Assembly (NCBI GenBank): GCA_032718865.1
Contig: JALUTQ010000007.1
Span: 2,170,001-2,234,000, forward strand
Reading direction: 5' to 3'
Length of the DNA stretch: 64,000 nt
Origin: Tilletia caries
Lineage: Eukaryota > Basidiomycota > Exobasidiomycetes > Tilletiales > Tilletiaceae
Of this stretch, positions 19,257-31,700 are shown piece by piece (position 1 is the first letter of the stretch; the number at the start of each line of letters is the position of its first letter). A program made the position numbers and the translations under genes. The notes beneath the pieces were generated by a model, which worked only from the letters and a program-made list of their open reading frames with translations, was not told the origin of the DNA and did no database searches.

Positions 19257-21780
19257 CTACAGCCCACTCCCTTTTGCCCAGTTCAACAACCGCCGGTCGG
19301 CACCTACATCTCCCTCACCCTTCTCCACCATTTCCTCCACCAGTTTCACAATGTTCCCCACCTCGATCTGGCATCGGACGGGAACGAGCTCGTCACGGAG
19401 CAAGGAGCCTTTCCGAGTCGCAGAGAGCCCGCCGAGCCCACCGGCGAGGGAGGTCATGTTCAATGTGCTGAAGGACGCGTCCGGCATGAACAGTTCGAGC
19501 TCGAGCAGGTTTTTGAAAGCCTGGCCACAAAGGGTTGTCGGGTAGTCGGTATCCTTGTCAATCTCGTTTCATTCTCAGAGGGTATTCCCAGCACAGTAAA
19601 ACTCACCATCTTGGCCTTGTTCCTATCTGTCCGACTGCCATTGTGTCGGTCACCGCCAATTTGGCCCACTTGGCGCATGCGAAACCGATACGGCGATGGC
19701 CCGGTGTCCTGATCTTGATCTTCTGCGCTCCGATTGGTGGAGTGCCCCTTCTCAAATTCGGCCTGAACACCCAGCCAGCGTCTCAACTCGTCCCAACACA
19801 TCTCGAAGTTGAACCAGATCCGGCCCCGGTTGTGGATATGCCTGGCTGTGATCAGGAGGGTAAGCTCGGGCATGGTGAGGCCTCGAACGACGCTTTCCGT
19901 CGCAGACATTCGCTGCTCGGCGAACGATCTCCTCACTGCTGCTGGATCCAAGATTGGACTACCAGAAGCGTGTAGATTCGCGATCACTGGTCTCTGGAGG
20001 TTGGAAAGAATTTCGTTCAGTACATGCGAGACAGGAAGACGCGCCCGCACTCTTGACTCACTAGAACGCGTTGCAGCATCTTGACATTGTTGATCCTGTC
20101 CCACAGCTCTCGAAGAGCGATGCGGAAGCTCGCGTCATCCAGCAACGTCTGTTCCGCGGTGGGCCCTAGATCGTCAGCAAGGAGCAAGATAGTTCTGAGG
20201 CAGTTACGTACTCACGTCAACAGCCGTCGACCAGTACTCTCCCCAAATGGAGTGGTCTTTGTTGGTATCAGCCTTGTGGCGGGGAACACGTGCCATCAAG
20301 GTGGACTTGACGATATCGAGAACCGTTGGCCTCTCGACCATTTCAGTGCCCTTTCCTCCTGCTGAATCTTCTCCGCTCCCCTTATTCTTCCCCTTCTCCT
20401 TCGTCATCTTTATCGTCCTGGCGGTAGGCGCTGGGACATTGTCGAGTGGGTAAACATGGGCGATTCGGTGACTGAAGCGACTCTTGACTCGCTTCTCCAT
20501 CCAATCGGGGACGTCCAGTATGTTGCTGAAGCCGACGATGAGCAGACCCGGCGCATAGCTGGATGCTTGAACGGCATCCAATAGGCAGTAGAGGAATGCT
20601 TGTGGCTCTCTCGTCACGATGTTCTGGAAGTTCGACAAGGACACGATAAGTGGCTTGGACAGTACCGGTTCATCATGCCCGTCGGCGGACATCGGAGTTG
20701 ACAGCAGTGAGATGATCAGGTTCGTTGCGCTTGTGATGGAAGCCTGTGAAGCCAACAGCCTTTGTCAAAATACAAACTGGCAGACCATGTAAGGAGAGCA
20801 CACGCAACTCACGAAAAGAGCTTGCTGCACCTGTAAGCGTTCTTGTTCATCCACGGCAGTGTCCTTGTGTTTCTTCGCATTCTTCGACTTTGCACCCGAA
20901 CTTGATACCTTCGGCCCGAGCACATTGTCGCTCTCGCCCGACGCTGATCCAGAATCATCACTTTCTTCCTCCGGAGAGTCGGCTTGTTCGTCGACAAGAA
21001 GAGGATCGCCTTCTTCTTCCTCTTCCTCCTCCTCGTGATCGTTGTCTTCTTCGTCGTCCTGGTCTTGTTCCATGACTCCGAGAACGGCGGATCTTTCGAA
21101 GGCACCTTGCTCCACGAGCTGCTTCGCCAGGGCCCGCAAACAAAGGCGATCATCTGGTTGCAGACTTCCGTCTATCCGCACATGGTAGTATGGTGTTTGA
21201 TTACTCTCAACGACGGTCTTGCGCTTATTCGAGCCTGCTTTGGTTTTTGATGCCTTCGCAAGCTCGAGTTCTTCCGCCACCGAGTCGAGCGTTGCTTCGA
21301 GAAGCTGAAGGTGAATTAAATCACAAGAAAATCAATGTCCGTCGGATAAGGGTTCGCTGCGTTGGAGAAGGGGAAAAGGCTCACAGAATGCTTTCCCGAT
21401 CCTGGTTCACCCAGCAGAGCGATACTGTTGGACACGCCATGGACGAGCGTCTGCGATACGGTCGACCTGACGAATCGATATTGCTCTTGCAATCCGATGA
21501 GGCGGTCCTTGTGCGGGTCCGAGCCAGGGGTCTTCGGTGGAAGCACTGGCTTTTCTCCGGCCAGCAGTCTTGAGCAGGCAGTCTTCTGTCTCTGCAGCCA
21601 TTTCTTCAGAAATGCTGGGTCGAGGTCTGAATTGTCGTTGTCGTCTCCGACCTCATGTTCGGGATCCGCTTCGTGTTCGTCCTCTTCCGCGTCCTCAGGA
21701 TCGTCCTGCCGTGGTCTCTTGAATTCCTCCGCTGTTTCCTCGATTTCCTCTTCGCGAACCTTGCGCTTTGCTCTAGGCAT
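19257..21780 (-). CDS. ORC4: Origin recognition complex subunit 4
   Basis: Six exons on the minus strand: 21780-21385, 21304-20813, 20743-20212, 20165-20062, 19993-19607, 19520-19257, giving 724 residues. An acidic/basic N-terminal arm is followed by an AAA+ domain and a C-terminal winged-helix region. The P-loop region reads GEPGSGKHS (about 124-132), the Walker B region PLIVSLSNFQ (327-336), sensor-1 LLIVGFSN, and the arginine-finger segment KRVKSRFSHR (380-389), the last being highly typical of ORC4. ORC4 is one of the six ORC subunits that mark replication origins and load MCM; its arginine finger acts on ATP bound by ORC1. A long acidic insert (EEEEEEEEGD) lies in exon 2. The 46-nt intron 3 (20211-20166) uses GTACGT and is required for frame. 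An upstream in-frame ATG (~21843) is possible, but 21780 opens with a typical basic ORC4-like start. Confidence 0.9.
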
Positions 21781-22020
21781 CTTCTGCTTCTTCTTTGTTA
21801 CCTCAGTTCTACGGCAACGACCCGTTCGAATTCGGTCAGTCATGGCGAGCGGCGAAGGTGGGGAGGCGATGCCACGCGGGTTGCCGCGACTTCCGAATAT
21901 CCGATCCCACCTGAATTGAATCGCCCGCTTGGTTTGGCTGGAACGAGCAACTTTGCCCACACCACTCACTCACTCACTCACTCACTTGCTTGCGACAACA
22001 CCATCGCTGCTTCAGGCAAC
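21781..22020. promoter_or_regulatory. 240-nt divergent promoter of ORC4 and PLP1-like gene
   Basis: The segment carries a short CACT tandem repeat (about 21963-21985) close to the ATG at 22021. No TATA box is evident. Confidence 0.5.
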
Positions 22021-23083
22021 ATGTCTTCAGGAATTGAATATCACCCGACGTCCGGCGCCAGCTCGAGTCGCAGCGCCAACAGCGGCGCCGAAACCTCTGA
22101 ACACCGCGGCATCATTGACTCCCTCCAGGACGCCCGGGCAGCCGAGAAGCGCGAACTTCGAAACGCAGCAGGCAGCGGACCGCTATCCCGCGACAGGGAA
22201 GACGTTGACGATGTCGACGCACTCGGGGAGGAGGACGAAGATGACGATGAGGCGCTCTTTGAACAGCTCGATCAGGAGTTGGAGAGCGGTTCTGGTGCTT
22301 TTGATCTGGCCGGCTTTCGGGAGCGGAGAATGGACCAGCTCAAACAGGAGTGAGTTTCCTTTCGTCCCTTGCTTTCCTCGATCTTCAACGCTGGGAGGAC
22401 GCTGACAACTCTGTCCCTCCGCCTCCCGTATTTGCTACTTTTTTTCTCCAGCCTGGCGACGATGAAGGAGATGCGAGAGACCAATCATGGCAAATATACC
22501 GAATTCACGAACGAGAAGGAACTGCTGCAGACAACCGTCAAGGAGCGCTTTGTCGTCGTCCACTTCTTCTCACCGGAGTTTCAACGCTGCCAGATCATGG
22601 ACAAGCACCTTGCTGTGAGTAGGGTCAGATCTGCTAGAGTCTTGCCTGTAAGGCGAATTTCAAACTGAGTATCCTCTGACTTACCGCAGGAAATCGCTCC
22701 GCATCACTTCCGAACACTCTTCGTCCGGGCCAACGTCCACAATGTGCCTTTCCTTGTGAACAAGCTCAAAGTCAAAGTTCTGCCCTGTGTCGTGCTCTTT
22801 GTCGACAGCGTTGCCAAGGACCGGGTGATCGGCTTCGAAGATCTGGGCAACACGGACAACTTCACCTCGGCCATGCTGGAATGGAGATTGAGCCATGCTG
22901 GTGAGTTCTCCGAGGTTTCAGAGCCGTTCAAGGGATTACTGCTCCCGACTCATCACATCGTTCTGATCCTGCGTGTTCCTATTGCCAGGTGTGATCTCCT
23001 CGCGATCGTCAGCAGGAGCGCAGAAGTCCATCCTCGGAATCTCATCATCAAGCGCAGACGACGACTACGACTACGATTCATAG
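22021..23083 (+). CDS. PLP1: Phosducin-like / TXNDC9-type thioredoxin-fold protein
   Basis: Four exons: 22021-22349, 22452-22614, 22690-22900, 22989-23083, giving 265 residues. The N-terminus is an acidic helix-rich region (GEEDEDDDEALFEQLDQELE) followed by the family start LATMKEMRETNHGKYTEF. The thioredoxin-like fold follows: ERFVVVHFFSPEFQRCQIMDKHLA, HFRTLFVRANVHNVPFLVNKLKVKVLPCVVLF and GFEDLGNTDNFTSAMLEWRL. As in TXNDC9/Plp1 proteins the redox CxxC is lost and a single Cys remains (FQRCQIMD). The C-terminus is short and acidic (SSSADDDYDYDS). In other eukaryotes this family works with the CCT chaperonin in folding tubulin and actin. It shares a promoter region with ORC4 and is convergent with the phospholipase D gene. 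Confidence 0.9.
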
Positions 23084-23275
23084 TTGGGAAAAATGCATCG
23101 TCATTCCGGGAATCTTGCTGCTAGAAGGATATTTGAAGTACTCGAGGAGGCTGAAGGAATTGTTCTAACAAGGGGGCAGGAAAGTCTGGAGAAAGGGGGG
23201 AGAATGGAACATGGCGATGAGGAAAGCTATGTATGCAGAAAGAGGATGCGAATTGGACGAGAAGCATTCAAGCAT

Positions 23276-26200
23276 TCAAGCAAAGACCGAGAAGGTCATG
23301 TTACTCTGCAGCAGATCCGATGCAAAGATCTGCAAAAGGTGGAATGGGAGAGATCAGCATCAGATATCGAGGTCCGTGTGTGCGCCTCAAAAACTTCTAC
23401 ACTCACAAAGTTACCAGCGAAATCTTCAGCTTCAAGGAACCGAGTGGGATGCATGACGAGGTTCCCCTGCAGCCCCTCCAGCAGAACCTCCATTCGCTCC
23501 AGCTCGCGATCGGTGAAGGTGTCCGTCGCAGCAGGCGGGGGCGGCGCACCACCATGACCGCTCGAACTACCCGCTCCCGCTCCCGGCGGTCTCGTCGACT
23601 TGTTGGTGTCCCCCGCCCCCGGACCTCGAGCGGACTGCCAACCATGAGGAGCGGCCGCATTAGCCACACCCTCCAACTTTCGCTCGGCGAACCCTTCCGA
23701 ATCAGAACTGTACGTGCTGGACGATCGTCGACCACCTGCCGCACCGCCGCCGCTGCTGCTGCCCGTTGCAGCGTGTCCTTTACCCCGGTCAGAAGAGGAG
23801 AGCGGGTGCAGGAGCTTCTCTGCAAAGCTCGGCGAAGCCGTTTGGGAGCTCTGTCCCTGCCCTTCCCGACGGACCGCGTCTACGTCCTCGTTCAAGATGG
23901 GAGGGGCGTACTGTCCCATGTTGTCCTGTGGCGCCGAGGCTCGCTTGGGTGCAGACCTGCCCAACCGCTCCGACCAGGCAACGAAGGCTTTGTATTGCGC
24001 CCAGGTCGTCACGGTGTCATCAGGGACGCTCTTGAAGACCAGCCGATATATGTCGGTGTTCCGTTGCGCAGTTGATAGCCAAACGTCCTGGACGGAGCAC
24101 AGATCTGTCATCAGCTGCTAAGCAAAAATAGTTTACACCAGCTCAAGCCCGGTGTGCACGTACCTTGTAGAACTCATTCGCGAGCGGATCTTCGAAAATG
24201 GCCGGGTTCAAAGTAGGCCCCGCTGGCGTCTTCTCGCCACTCAATGAGCTCCCCGAGCTGCCCTGCGTCTCGGCCGCCGCTTCGCCAGTCGCGTCCTGCT
24301 CGTGCAACTCTCGCTCCTCAAGCTCGTCGACGTCAAGACCCATGTGCTCGCGCATCAGCCGCAGACGGAGCGAATGGGCAAAAGGACCAACCTTGAACGG
24401 TTGACCTGCCATCTTACCATCGATAAGCTCCATGTCTCGGATGACGACGGCAAGTTCCGAGTCACGGGATCCCGTCTGACTCCGCTCGTTGATGTTCGCC
24501 GACCCGATCAGCGCAAGTCGATCATCGACGACCATAATCTTCCCGTGCACATACACCTGCTCAGTGACCAATTGCCCACCACGGAGTTTACCCCAGTTCC
24601 TCAAGCTGAAGAAGGAGATGTAGTCCTCCGGGTCGATGCCTTCCCGGCGCAGACGGCCGAAGATCGAGTGTTGACCACGGGAGATGGAGCGGGCTTGGCA
24701 CTGCACGATGATTCGGATGGACGTCGCTTCTGCGGAGTCGATGGGCGTTGGGAACCCTGGAATCAAGGGGATCACGATCACAGCGCGCCAGGGCGTGCCT
24801 TCGCGGTGGGCCCTGATGATGCGGCTGACCAGTGCATCGCCGATTCGATTCTCGATCTTGGTTCCCTCGACTACCGTGGAGGTCACAAAGAACTGGTTCT
24901 CGATGCTACAAGGCGGCGGGGAGTCAGAGTCAGCCAGCGGGAACACACATGTACCAGGAATCAGGTTCACCATGCCCACTTACTATACGAAGTGCTCGCT
25001 CATCTGGATAGCCTTCAAGTACGCGTTCTGAATCGAGCATTCGACCTTGTTCAACCCCAAACTCCAAGGGCCTGCGCTTCGGCAGATCTGCGCCTCGCAC
25101 TTGCCCATCAGGCCGTACTGCTCGAGCTCCGATGGCAGGAAGTCCGGCGGCGGGAGCAAGAATGGCATGACTCGAGTGTGGTTCTTGATCCGCAAGAGGT
25201 AGTCCCAGCGTTGGACGAAGTGCCTGCATAGATCGCGAGCGGGCTGGCCGACTAGCTGGATACCAGTGTCGTGCCTTAACATGGGGTGCGATCGACGTTG
25301 ATTGTGAGAAAAACCATCCGTTGAGAAAGCATTCAATTCGGCCGTTTGCGGAAGACTCACCATGGCATCCTCGGATACTTGTCACGCGGGAAAAGGTCCT
25401 GCTCCGGCTTGCTGAGCGTGTGCCATTCGATGACTCGCTCGTTGGCATAGTCTTGCCCGGGCCAGATATGCGCTTCCACGCCGCCACGACTAGGACCGAA
25501 GAGATTGGGGTCACTGCCCTGGGGCTCAAGCGGTTCGGCATGCTCGTCTTTGCCAATCTCCGCATCATCGACCAGGGCATGGGCTGCGGTGTCGTAACGG
25601 CCAAAGCAGAGGTCAAAGCCGCCCATGAAGGCGATGACTTCGTCTATGACCAGCAGCTTTTCGTGGTGGGCCCAGAAGAACTGGCCGACCTGTATGTGGT
25701 TAGGGGAGCGCTGCACGTAGATGTTCGGATGCAGATCCAGCAACCGGTGCTTTGTGTAGCTGGAATCTGTCGGCGTGAAGTTGTTGGACACTTCGGAATA
25801 GATGATGACGAAGATCTTGACACCCTGCTCCGCCTTCTTTTTGAGGATGTTGTCGAGTCTGTACTTGGGTCGCCCCGGCCGACGCAAATATACCTCCTGT
25901 AGGGTTGAAGAAACGTAGCAAAGTCAGATCGAAGTTCACGCGAACCCGGTGAAAGTCCCATTTCCAAACTGTGATAGTACGAACCGGACTGTTGATCGGG
26001 TAGATGCAAGAGCAACGCGGGTTAGTATCCCAAATCTAACGTGGGAAAGATTGGTTTCTAGCAATGGAGTATGGACTCACCTCAACCACCAGTCATGAAT
26101 ATCTGTTGATCTCAACTCTGGTAAGTCTACGAAAGCCGAGCGTTCGGCGTTCAGATGCTCTTCGACTCACAGATTCTCTCCTTGGCCATAAGCAACGCCT

Positions 26201-28455
26201 TGGATGCGTTCCTAGGGAGGTGTGTGAGAGAGAGAGCCCATCAGAAATCAGCGATCTTGAACAGCATCTTGTGGGAACCCATCTTCATTCCCAGTTCTCA
26301 CCAGTAGTAATCCCGACCATCCACCAGCCATTGCGCACTGCAATTAAGACGAATCGGGAATGTGCTATCGAAGCGGTTCTGCCCACAGAAGATACTCTTG
26401 TCGGAGATTCGCTCTATGGAAGCAATGAACTGCTCCATCTGCCGCTCGTTGGGTGCGACAAGTTTGATCTTGCGTTCGGCATTCTTGATGTAGAACGTGT
26501 GATTCGACACGCCTGCGACGGCCGATGCCTTCCGTTTTTTAGCTTTCTTCGGTTTTCCGTTCTTATCGAGATTATTCTTCTCCTCGACGGCATCTTTTTC
26601 GATGCCGTAATGGGTAAACTGGCCTCCGGTGAGGAGTGCGACTGTGTCCTTCATTTTGCCCTTCGAGCCCTTTGATCTCAGCGTTGCCTCTTTGTCTTCG
26701 TGCTCGGGGTCCCGATGGTGCTTGTGTCGCACACCCACGCCTCCGCCGGCATCGGCAGCAGCGAGGTCATCGCCCTCATCGATCTCGTCGTCGGTGCAAT
26801 CGCCATGAGCGAGCTCGTCGACGGCGTGGATCGCCTGCTGGTACAGCCGCTTTGGCCTGATAGTAGAAAATACGCGTTCAGAATGGTTTCAGGAGCTCAC
26901 ACCGTACATTCGACTATTGCTCACCTTTCTACGGTAAAATCGTTGTCCATAAGGAACACGTCCCAGACCTGGAGTGAGTCTGGTTGTTCGACCATGACGA
27001 TGTAGCTCTCGCGAACGATGCACCACCGCGGTTCGCGACGCTCCATGATATTGAGCTTTGTAAACAGCTTGTTGTGTTGCGACTTCCGACTTGTGTTACT
27101 GGACATGATCCGTAGATATCCTTGCTTTCCTTGAATTCCACCGCGACTGGCCAAACTGACGCCCAGTGCAGACATCTCGAAGAAACGCATGATCCGATTG
27201 GCCTCCGGTCGGAACAGCTACGCGTCAGAAGGGATATTGTGGAAAGATGAGTACGACCAAAGTAGACCAGACCTATGACAGCGCACAGACTCACCACCCT
27301 CTTGATGAGTTCCAAAGTGTAAGCCTCTAATGCCTCTCTCTGCGCGCGGGCAAACTCGGCTTTGGAACGAGACGAGGGGCCAGGTTGTGGTAAAGCCGCA
27401 CCTCCACTGCTCTCCCCTATAACCTCCTCAACATGTCTTTCCTTGTCCTTGTCCTTTTCCTTCTCCTTTCCGTCACTACCGCTACCGCCCACATTTCCGG
27501 TGATCCGATTGAAGTAAGGAATGGAAGTCTTGGGAAAGCTGGGCAGGTCGAGAGCTTCATTGTCACTGGCACCGACGGGCCGTCCGAGGAAGCCACGAAG
27601 GGCGGCGGCGCGGTAATGTGCGTGTAGGTTGATGAAGTCGCGAAGCTGTCGATAGACGACCCAACGACAAAGGCCGTCACCATACTCGAGCTCGATGCGG
27701 AAGACGGTGGCGCCGCTTGCGCTTGTGGGCGCGATGCTGTCGGCGATGCGAAGCTGGACATGGTTGAGCAAGACTGGAATGCGTCTGTTGTGTTGTTCAT
27801 CTCGCTCAAAGGCCATCTTGACAAGAAAGACGGGAAGGATACTGTGGGTATGAAGAGGTGAGCATGTAGCATGACATTCGAGTTGTCAGATTAACTCCAA
27901 GGCGAGGATCGGACTTTGACGACATCTGACGTACCCGCTTTCGAGCTCCTTGGTGAGATCTATGCCACCGGTGACCTTCCTTGCGGCATTCTTCATTCCG
28001 GACCCGGCGTCCTTCTTCTTCCTGCGCAGATTGCTGACGGCCATGGCGACCGCGCTCTGGTTTCCTCCGCCTTCATTGTTCGGGGCTGCGCCTGATCCCG
28101 AGCCGCTGGCGATGGCTGAGCCGCCCTGCTGTAGTTTCTGCTTAATGTTGGACCATCTCGCAGAGGGGGTGGGGTTGAAGGCGGGTCGTTCCTCGCTGTT
28201 GTTCGGCTGAGTTCCTGCTCGAGTGGAGGGCGCGAAGCTGGGCATTCTTGATGAAGACTTCTTTTTGGCTGTCTTGGCAGAAGCAGTAGCAGTAGCAGTA
28301 GCATCAGTCGGCTCCTGCGCGGCCGGTGTTGTTCCGTCGTGGTTGTCCTTGGAGCTGGGTGCGTCTTGGCCCTGCACGCGCTGCGCGTCTTCAGCTTCGC
28401 CACTCGGGCTCTGCGCTGACGTTCCCGCGGCGTCGAGCTCAGCCAGACCTGCCAT
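23276..28455 (-). CDS. SPO14: PX-PH phospholipase D (Spo14/PLD1 type)
   Basis: Twelve exons on the minus strand: 28455-27935, 27841-27295, 27217-26925, 26856-26302, 26211-26171, 26102-26081, 25988-25985, 25896-25361, 25274-24984, 24905-24164, 24087-23407, 23329-23276, giving 1428 residues. Domain order: disordered basic N-terminus; PX domain (exon 2, RIPVLLNHVQLRI onward); PH domain (exons 3-4); then two HKD catalytic motifs, H739-x-K741-x4-D746 (in FFWAHHEKLLVIDE) and H1057-x-K1059-x4-D1064 (in VYVHGKIMVVDD), followed by the family signatures IGSANINERSQ and STAQRNTDIYRLVF. The enzyme hydrolyses phosphatidylcholine to phosphatidic acid at membranes bearing phosphoinositides and is needed for sporulation membrane growth and secretion in yeast. 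The 4-nt exon (25988-25985) supplies the SP of the conserved WWLSPE motif. All other junctions have GT..AG borders and keep frame. Confidence 0.92.
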
Positions 28456-28754
28456 GCTGCCGATCTGTCGTGCGCGTGCGGCGTGGTGGTGGTCGTGCCA
28501 GGCAGCATGCTCCGGTCGCCGTTCTCATGTGTTGATGCCCGGTGACGTATGGATCCTCCTGACCACGTGGCAGCCACTGATACGCCAAGTCCTCGTCACA
28601 TGAGCGCCACGTGCGTCGACATATTTATCCGGCATATGGCATATGGTGCTGTCGGGGCGACTATAAGGAAAGTGGAGAGCTTCACCCAATTTTTGATGGA
28701 GCCCGATCTATGGAAGACCTTCTCAACCACAACAGGATCAGGAATTGAATCAGG
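28456..28754. promoter_or_regulatory. Divergent promoter of PLD and MAK5 genes with two CACGTG boxes
   Basis: CACGTG occurs at 28564-28569 and 28608-28613, near the middle of the 299-nt region. CACGTG is the core E-box bound by bHLH regulators in fungi. A short repeat GGCATAT-GGCATAT lies just after the second box (about 28632-28645). Confidence 0.5.
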
Positions 28755-31700
28755 ATGGCAGGCAAGCAAGAAGGCAAAGCGCTGAAGGCAGCGAAGGCGC
28801 CGACTGCGGACAAGGCGGCGCCGGTGACGCGGCCCGAAGGAAGCGGCAGTACCGCGGTCTCCGGGTCCAAGAAGCGCAAGTTGCCTCCAAGTGCGAACGA
28901 CGCTGGCTCGCTCCCTGCCACCGACGCAGCCCAGCCAAAGCGCGCGAAGAAGGCCGCCTCCGACGAGCCTCAGCCTGCAGCAGTCCCAACGCTCTCCAAG
29001 CACGCGGCGAAGTTCCGCGAGCTCCAGCAGAAGAAGAAGCTCTTGAAGCAGAAGCAGAAGAACAAGAAGATCGCAGCGGCATTGGCAAACCCGGACACCG
29101 CATCGGAAGCCGGCCCGTCCTCATCATCCAAAGCCCGGAAACAAGTCAAGGTGTCCGCACTCACCTGGCAACCCGTCGCCCTACCCACCGAAGCCATCTC
29201 CGCCGGAGGAGGAAGTACCACCGACGCCGACTTCTTTGCCGGTCTCTTTGACGGCGATATGAACGACTACATGGGCTTGCAGGAGGTCAGCAACGTTCGT
29301 GTCCGCTATGCCGCTGCCGAAGGTGCGCCCGATGGCGCTGATAAAGACGAGCAGATCGACGGTGAAAAGCAGGATGGGGGAGCGGGTGGAGGAAACGGCG
29401 GAAAGGTCATCAAGTTCCTTGTGCAAGAGGACGACGACGACAAGGAGGAGGAGGCAGGCGAAGTTTCTGCACCAGCTCCGACGGCTAGTGCAAAGCTGAA
29501 GGGAACTGCCATGACTGCGGCTGTGGCACCTTCTTCAAAAGCACAAAAGAAGGCCGTCAAAGCTGGGACGAAGGGCAAAGCGGAGACTGTCCCTGTCGAT
29601 GCGGCTCAAGCTGATCCTGAAGCTGACGAGGAGGACGACGATCTGATTGATGATGTCGACGAGGACATTGAGGAAGAAGAGGAGGAGGAGGATAACGACA
29701 CCGAGGAACTTGGACACGTCAACTGGGCCGCTCTTGATGCATTTGGTGAGCCATTCCGCTTCGCAAACTCAGAAATACAGATATTCATGTTCTAATTTTT
29801 GGCCTTTCTTTCTCCATCCTCAGATGAGTCCAAGTTGCCCGGTTGGTCGGAGCTTGACCTCGATCTACGACTCAAAGGCGGTCTCTGGAAGCTCAAATTT
29901 GCCGAACCGACCAAGATTCAAGCGGCCACGCTGCCCGTTGCACTCGGTAGCGACGCCCCTGACACGAAGCCCGTCCCAAATCCTAGCTCGAATAAAAAAG
30001 GTGGGAAGGGCAAGGTTGGTAAACAGACAACGAAGGAAGACGGTGAAACGGATGACATCGAAGATCAGGTGCAACATCGTGACATCGTTGGCGTCGCGCA
30101 GACGGGTTCCGGAAAAACGCTCGCATATGGTCTCCCCATCCTACAGCATTTCATCAGCACCGTTCTTCCTTCCCAGAACTCAGCTGCGGAGGCCGTCAGC
30201 AGCGACGACAACGATGACGATGACAACGAAGGAGAAACCGTCAGGCCACTCACCGCCCTCATCCTCACGCCCACCAGAGAGTTGGCGATCCAAGTGGCCG
30301 ACCACCTCCAGGGTCTCGTCGACGCGGCTGCCCAGGTGAATCCTGCGACGGGTGGTTCGGCGGAGGCGATTGGCAAGAAGCACTGGGTTAGCATTGTGAC
30401 GGTGTGTGGTGGGATGAGTGTACAGAAGCAGCGTCGGCTGTTGATGCGCGGGAAGGGCGCCGATATCGTCGTTGCCACGCCCGGTCGCCTCTGGGAGCTC
30501 CTCAGCGAGGTACGTTCGCCACCCTCTCCCCATGACAGGGTCTCTACAACGTTTTTAATATTTGATACCCACTCTTGACATTCTCTTGCTGTGCTCAGGA
30601 CGATAGCTTTGCGGCTCGGTTGAAGCAGATTCGATTCTTGGTTATCGATGAGGCCGATCGAATGGTCGAGGTGGGCCATTTTGCGGAGATGGACAACATC
30701 CTGGGCATGGTGCGACGACCGAGTGAGGCTGCCGACTTCGGAGACCACCTTGTGGGAAAAATGAGCTCAACTGAACCTTTGAAGTAAGTCAACCGGTTTC
30801 TTTTTTTTTCGGTACGGCTTGTGCAGTATGATTAGCACATGCTCATTCATTCGTTGTCTACAGCGCCGTGGCACAATCCTTCGTGGCCAAGTTTCAAGGC
30901 GGCCGCGAGGACTTGCAGACCTTTGTTTTCTCTGCGACTCTGTCAAAAGACCTCCAACGGAACTTGACTCGCGCCAAACGGAAGACGATCTCGCGAAAGA
31001 GGAAGGCCAACACGTCGACCCTTGATGACCTCATGATGCGGGTCGACTTCCGCGACCCTGACCCAGTCGTCATCGACCTCAGCCCGGAGGCAGGCATCGC
31101 CGAGGGCGTGCACGAGATGAAGTTCGAATGTCTGACGAAGGATAAAGATCTGTACTTGTACTACTTCCTCCTGCGCTACCCGGGTCGGACCCTCGTCTTC
31201 CTCAACTCGATCGACGGTATTCGACGACTGGTGCCCATCCTGACCCACCTCGGCCTCCATCCGTTCCCACTGCACAGCCAACTGCAGCAGAAACAGCGTC
31301 TCAAGAACCTTGATCGCTTCCGCGCGCTCGACCTCTCGAACCCTGCTTCGTCACATGGGCAGAGCGGTGGGAGTGGGAAGGACCGGCTCCCTGCGTCGGC
31401 GGTCATCTTGGCGACGGACGTTGCGGCGCGTGGGTTGGACATCAAGGGTGTTGATCATGTGGTGCACTACCAGTTGCCCCGCTCGGCGGATACGTATGTG
31501 CATCGATCGGGCCGGACGGGTCGGGCTGGGACAGAGGGCGTCGCGCTTGCGATGATTGACCCGGCGGAGAAGCGGGTCTGGAACGAGATTCGCAAGAGCT
31601 TGAGTCGGAGTGAGTCGATCGCTTTCCTGTACGATCCCGCTGCTTTTTCAGATTGCTGACGATTCGGTTTGTTGACTTGGAAAACTTTGTAGAAGACTCC

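Noticed and set aside
20212..20215. GTGAGT donor for ORC4 intron 3
   Set aside because: Using it leaves exon 4 out of frame. GTACGT four bases downstream restores the conserved frame.
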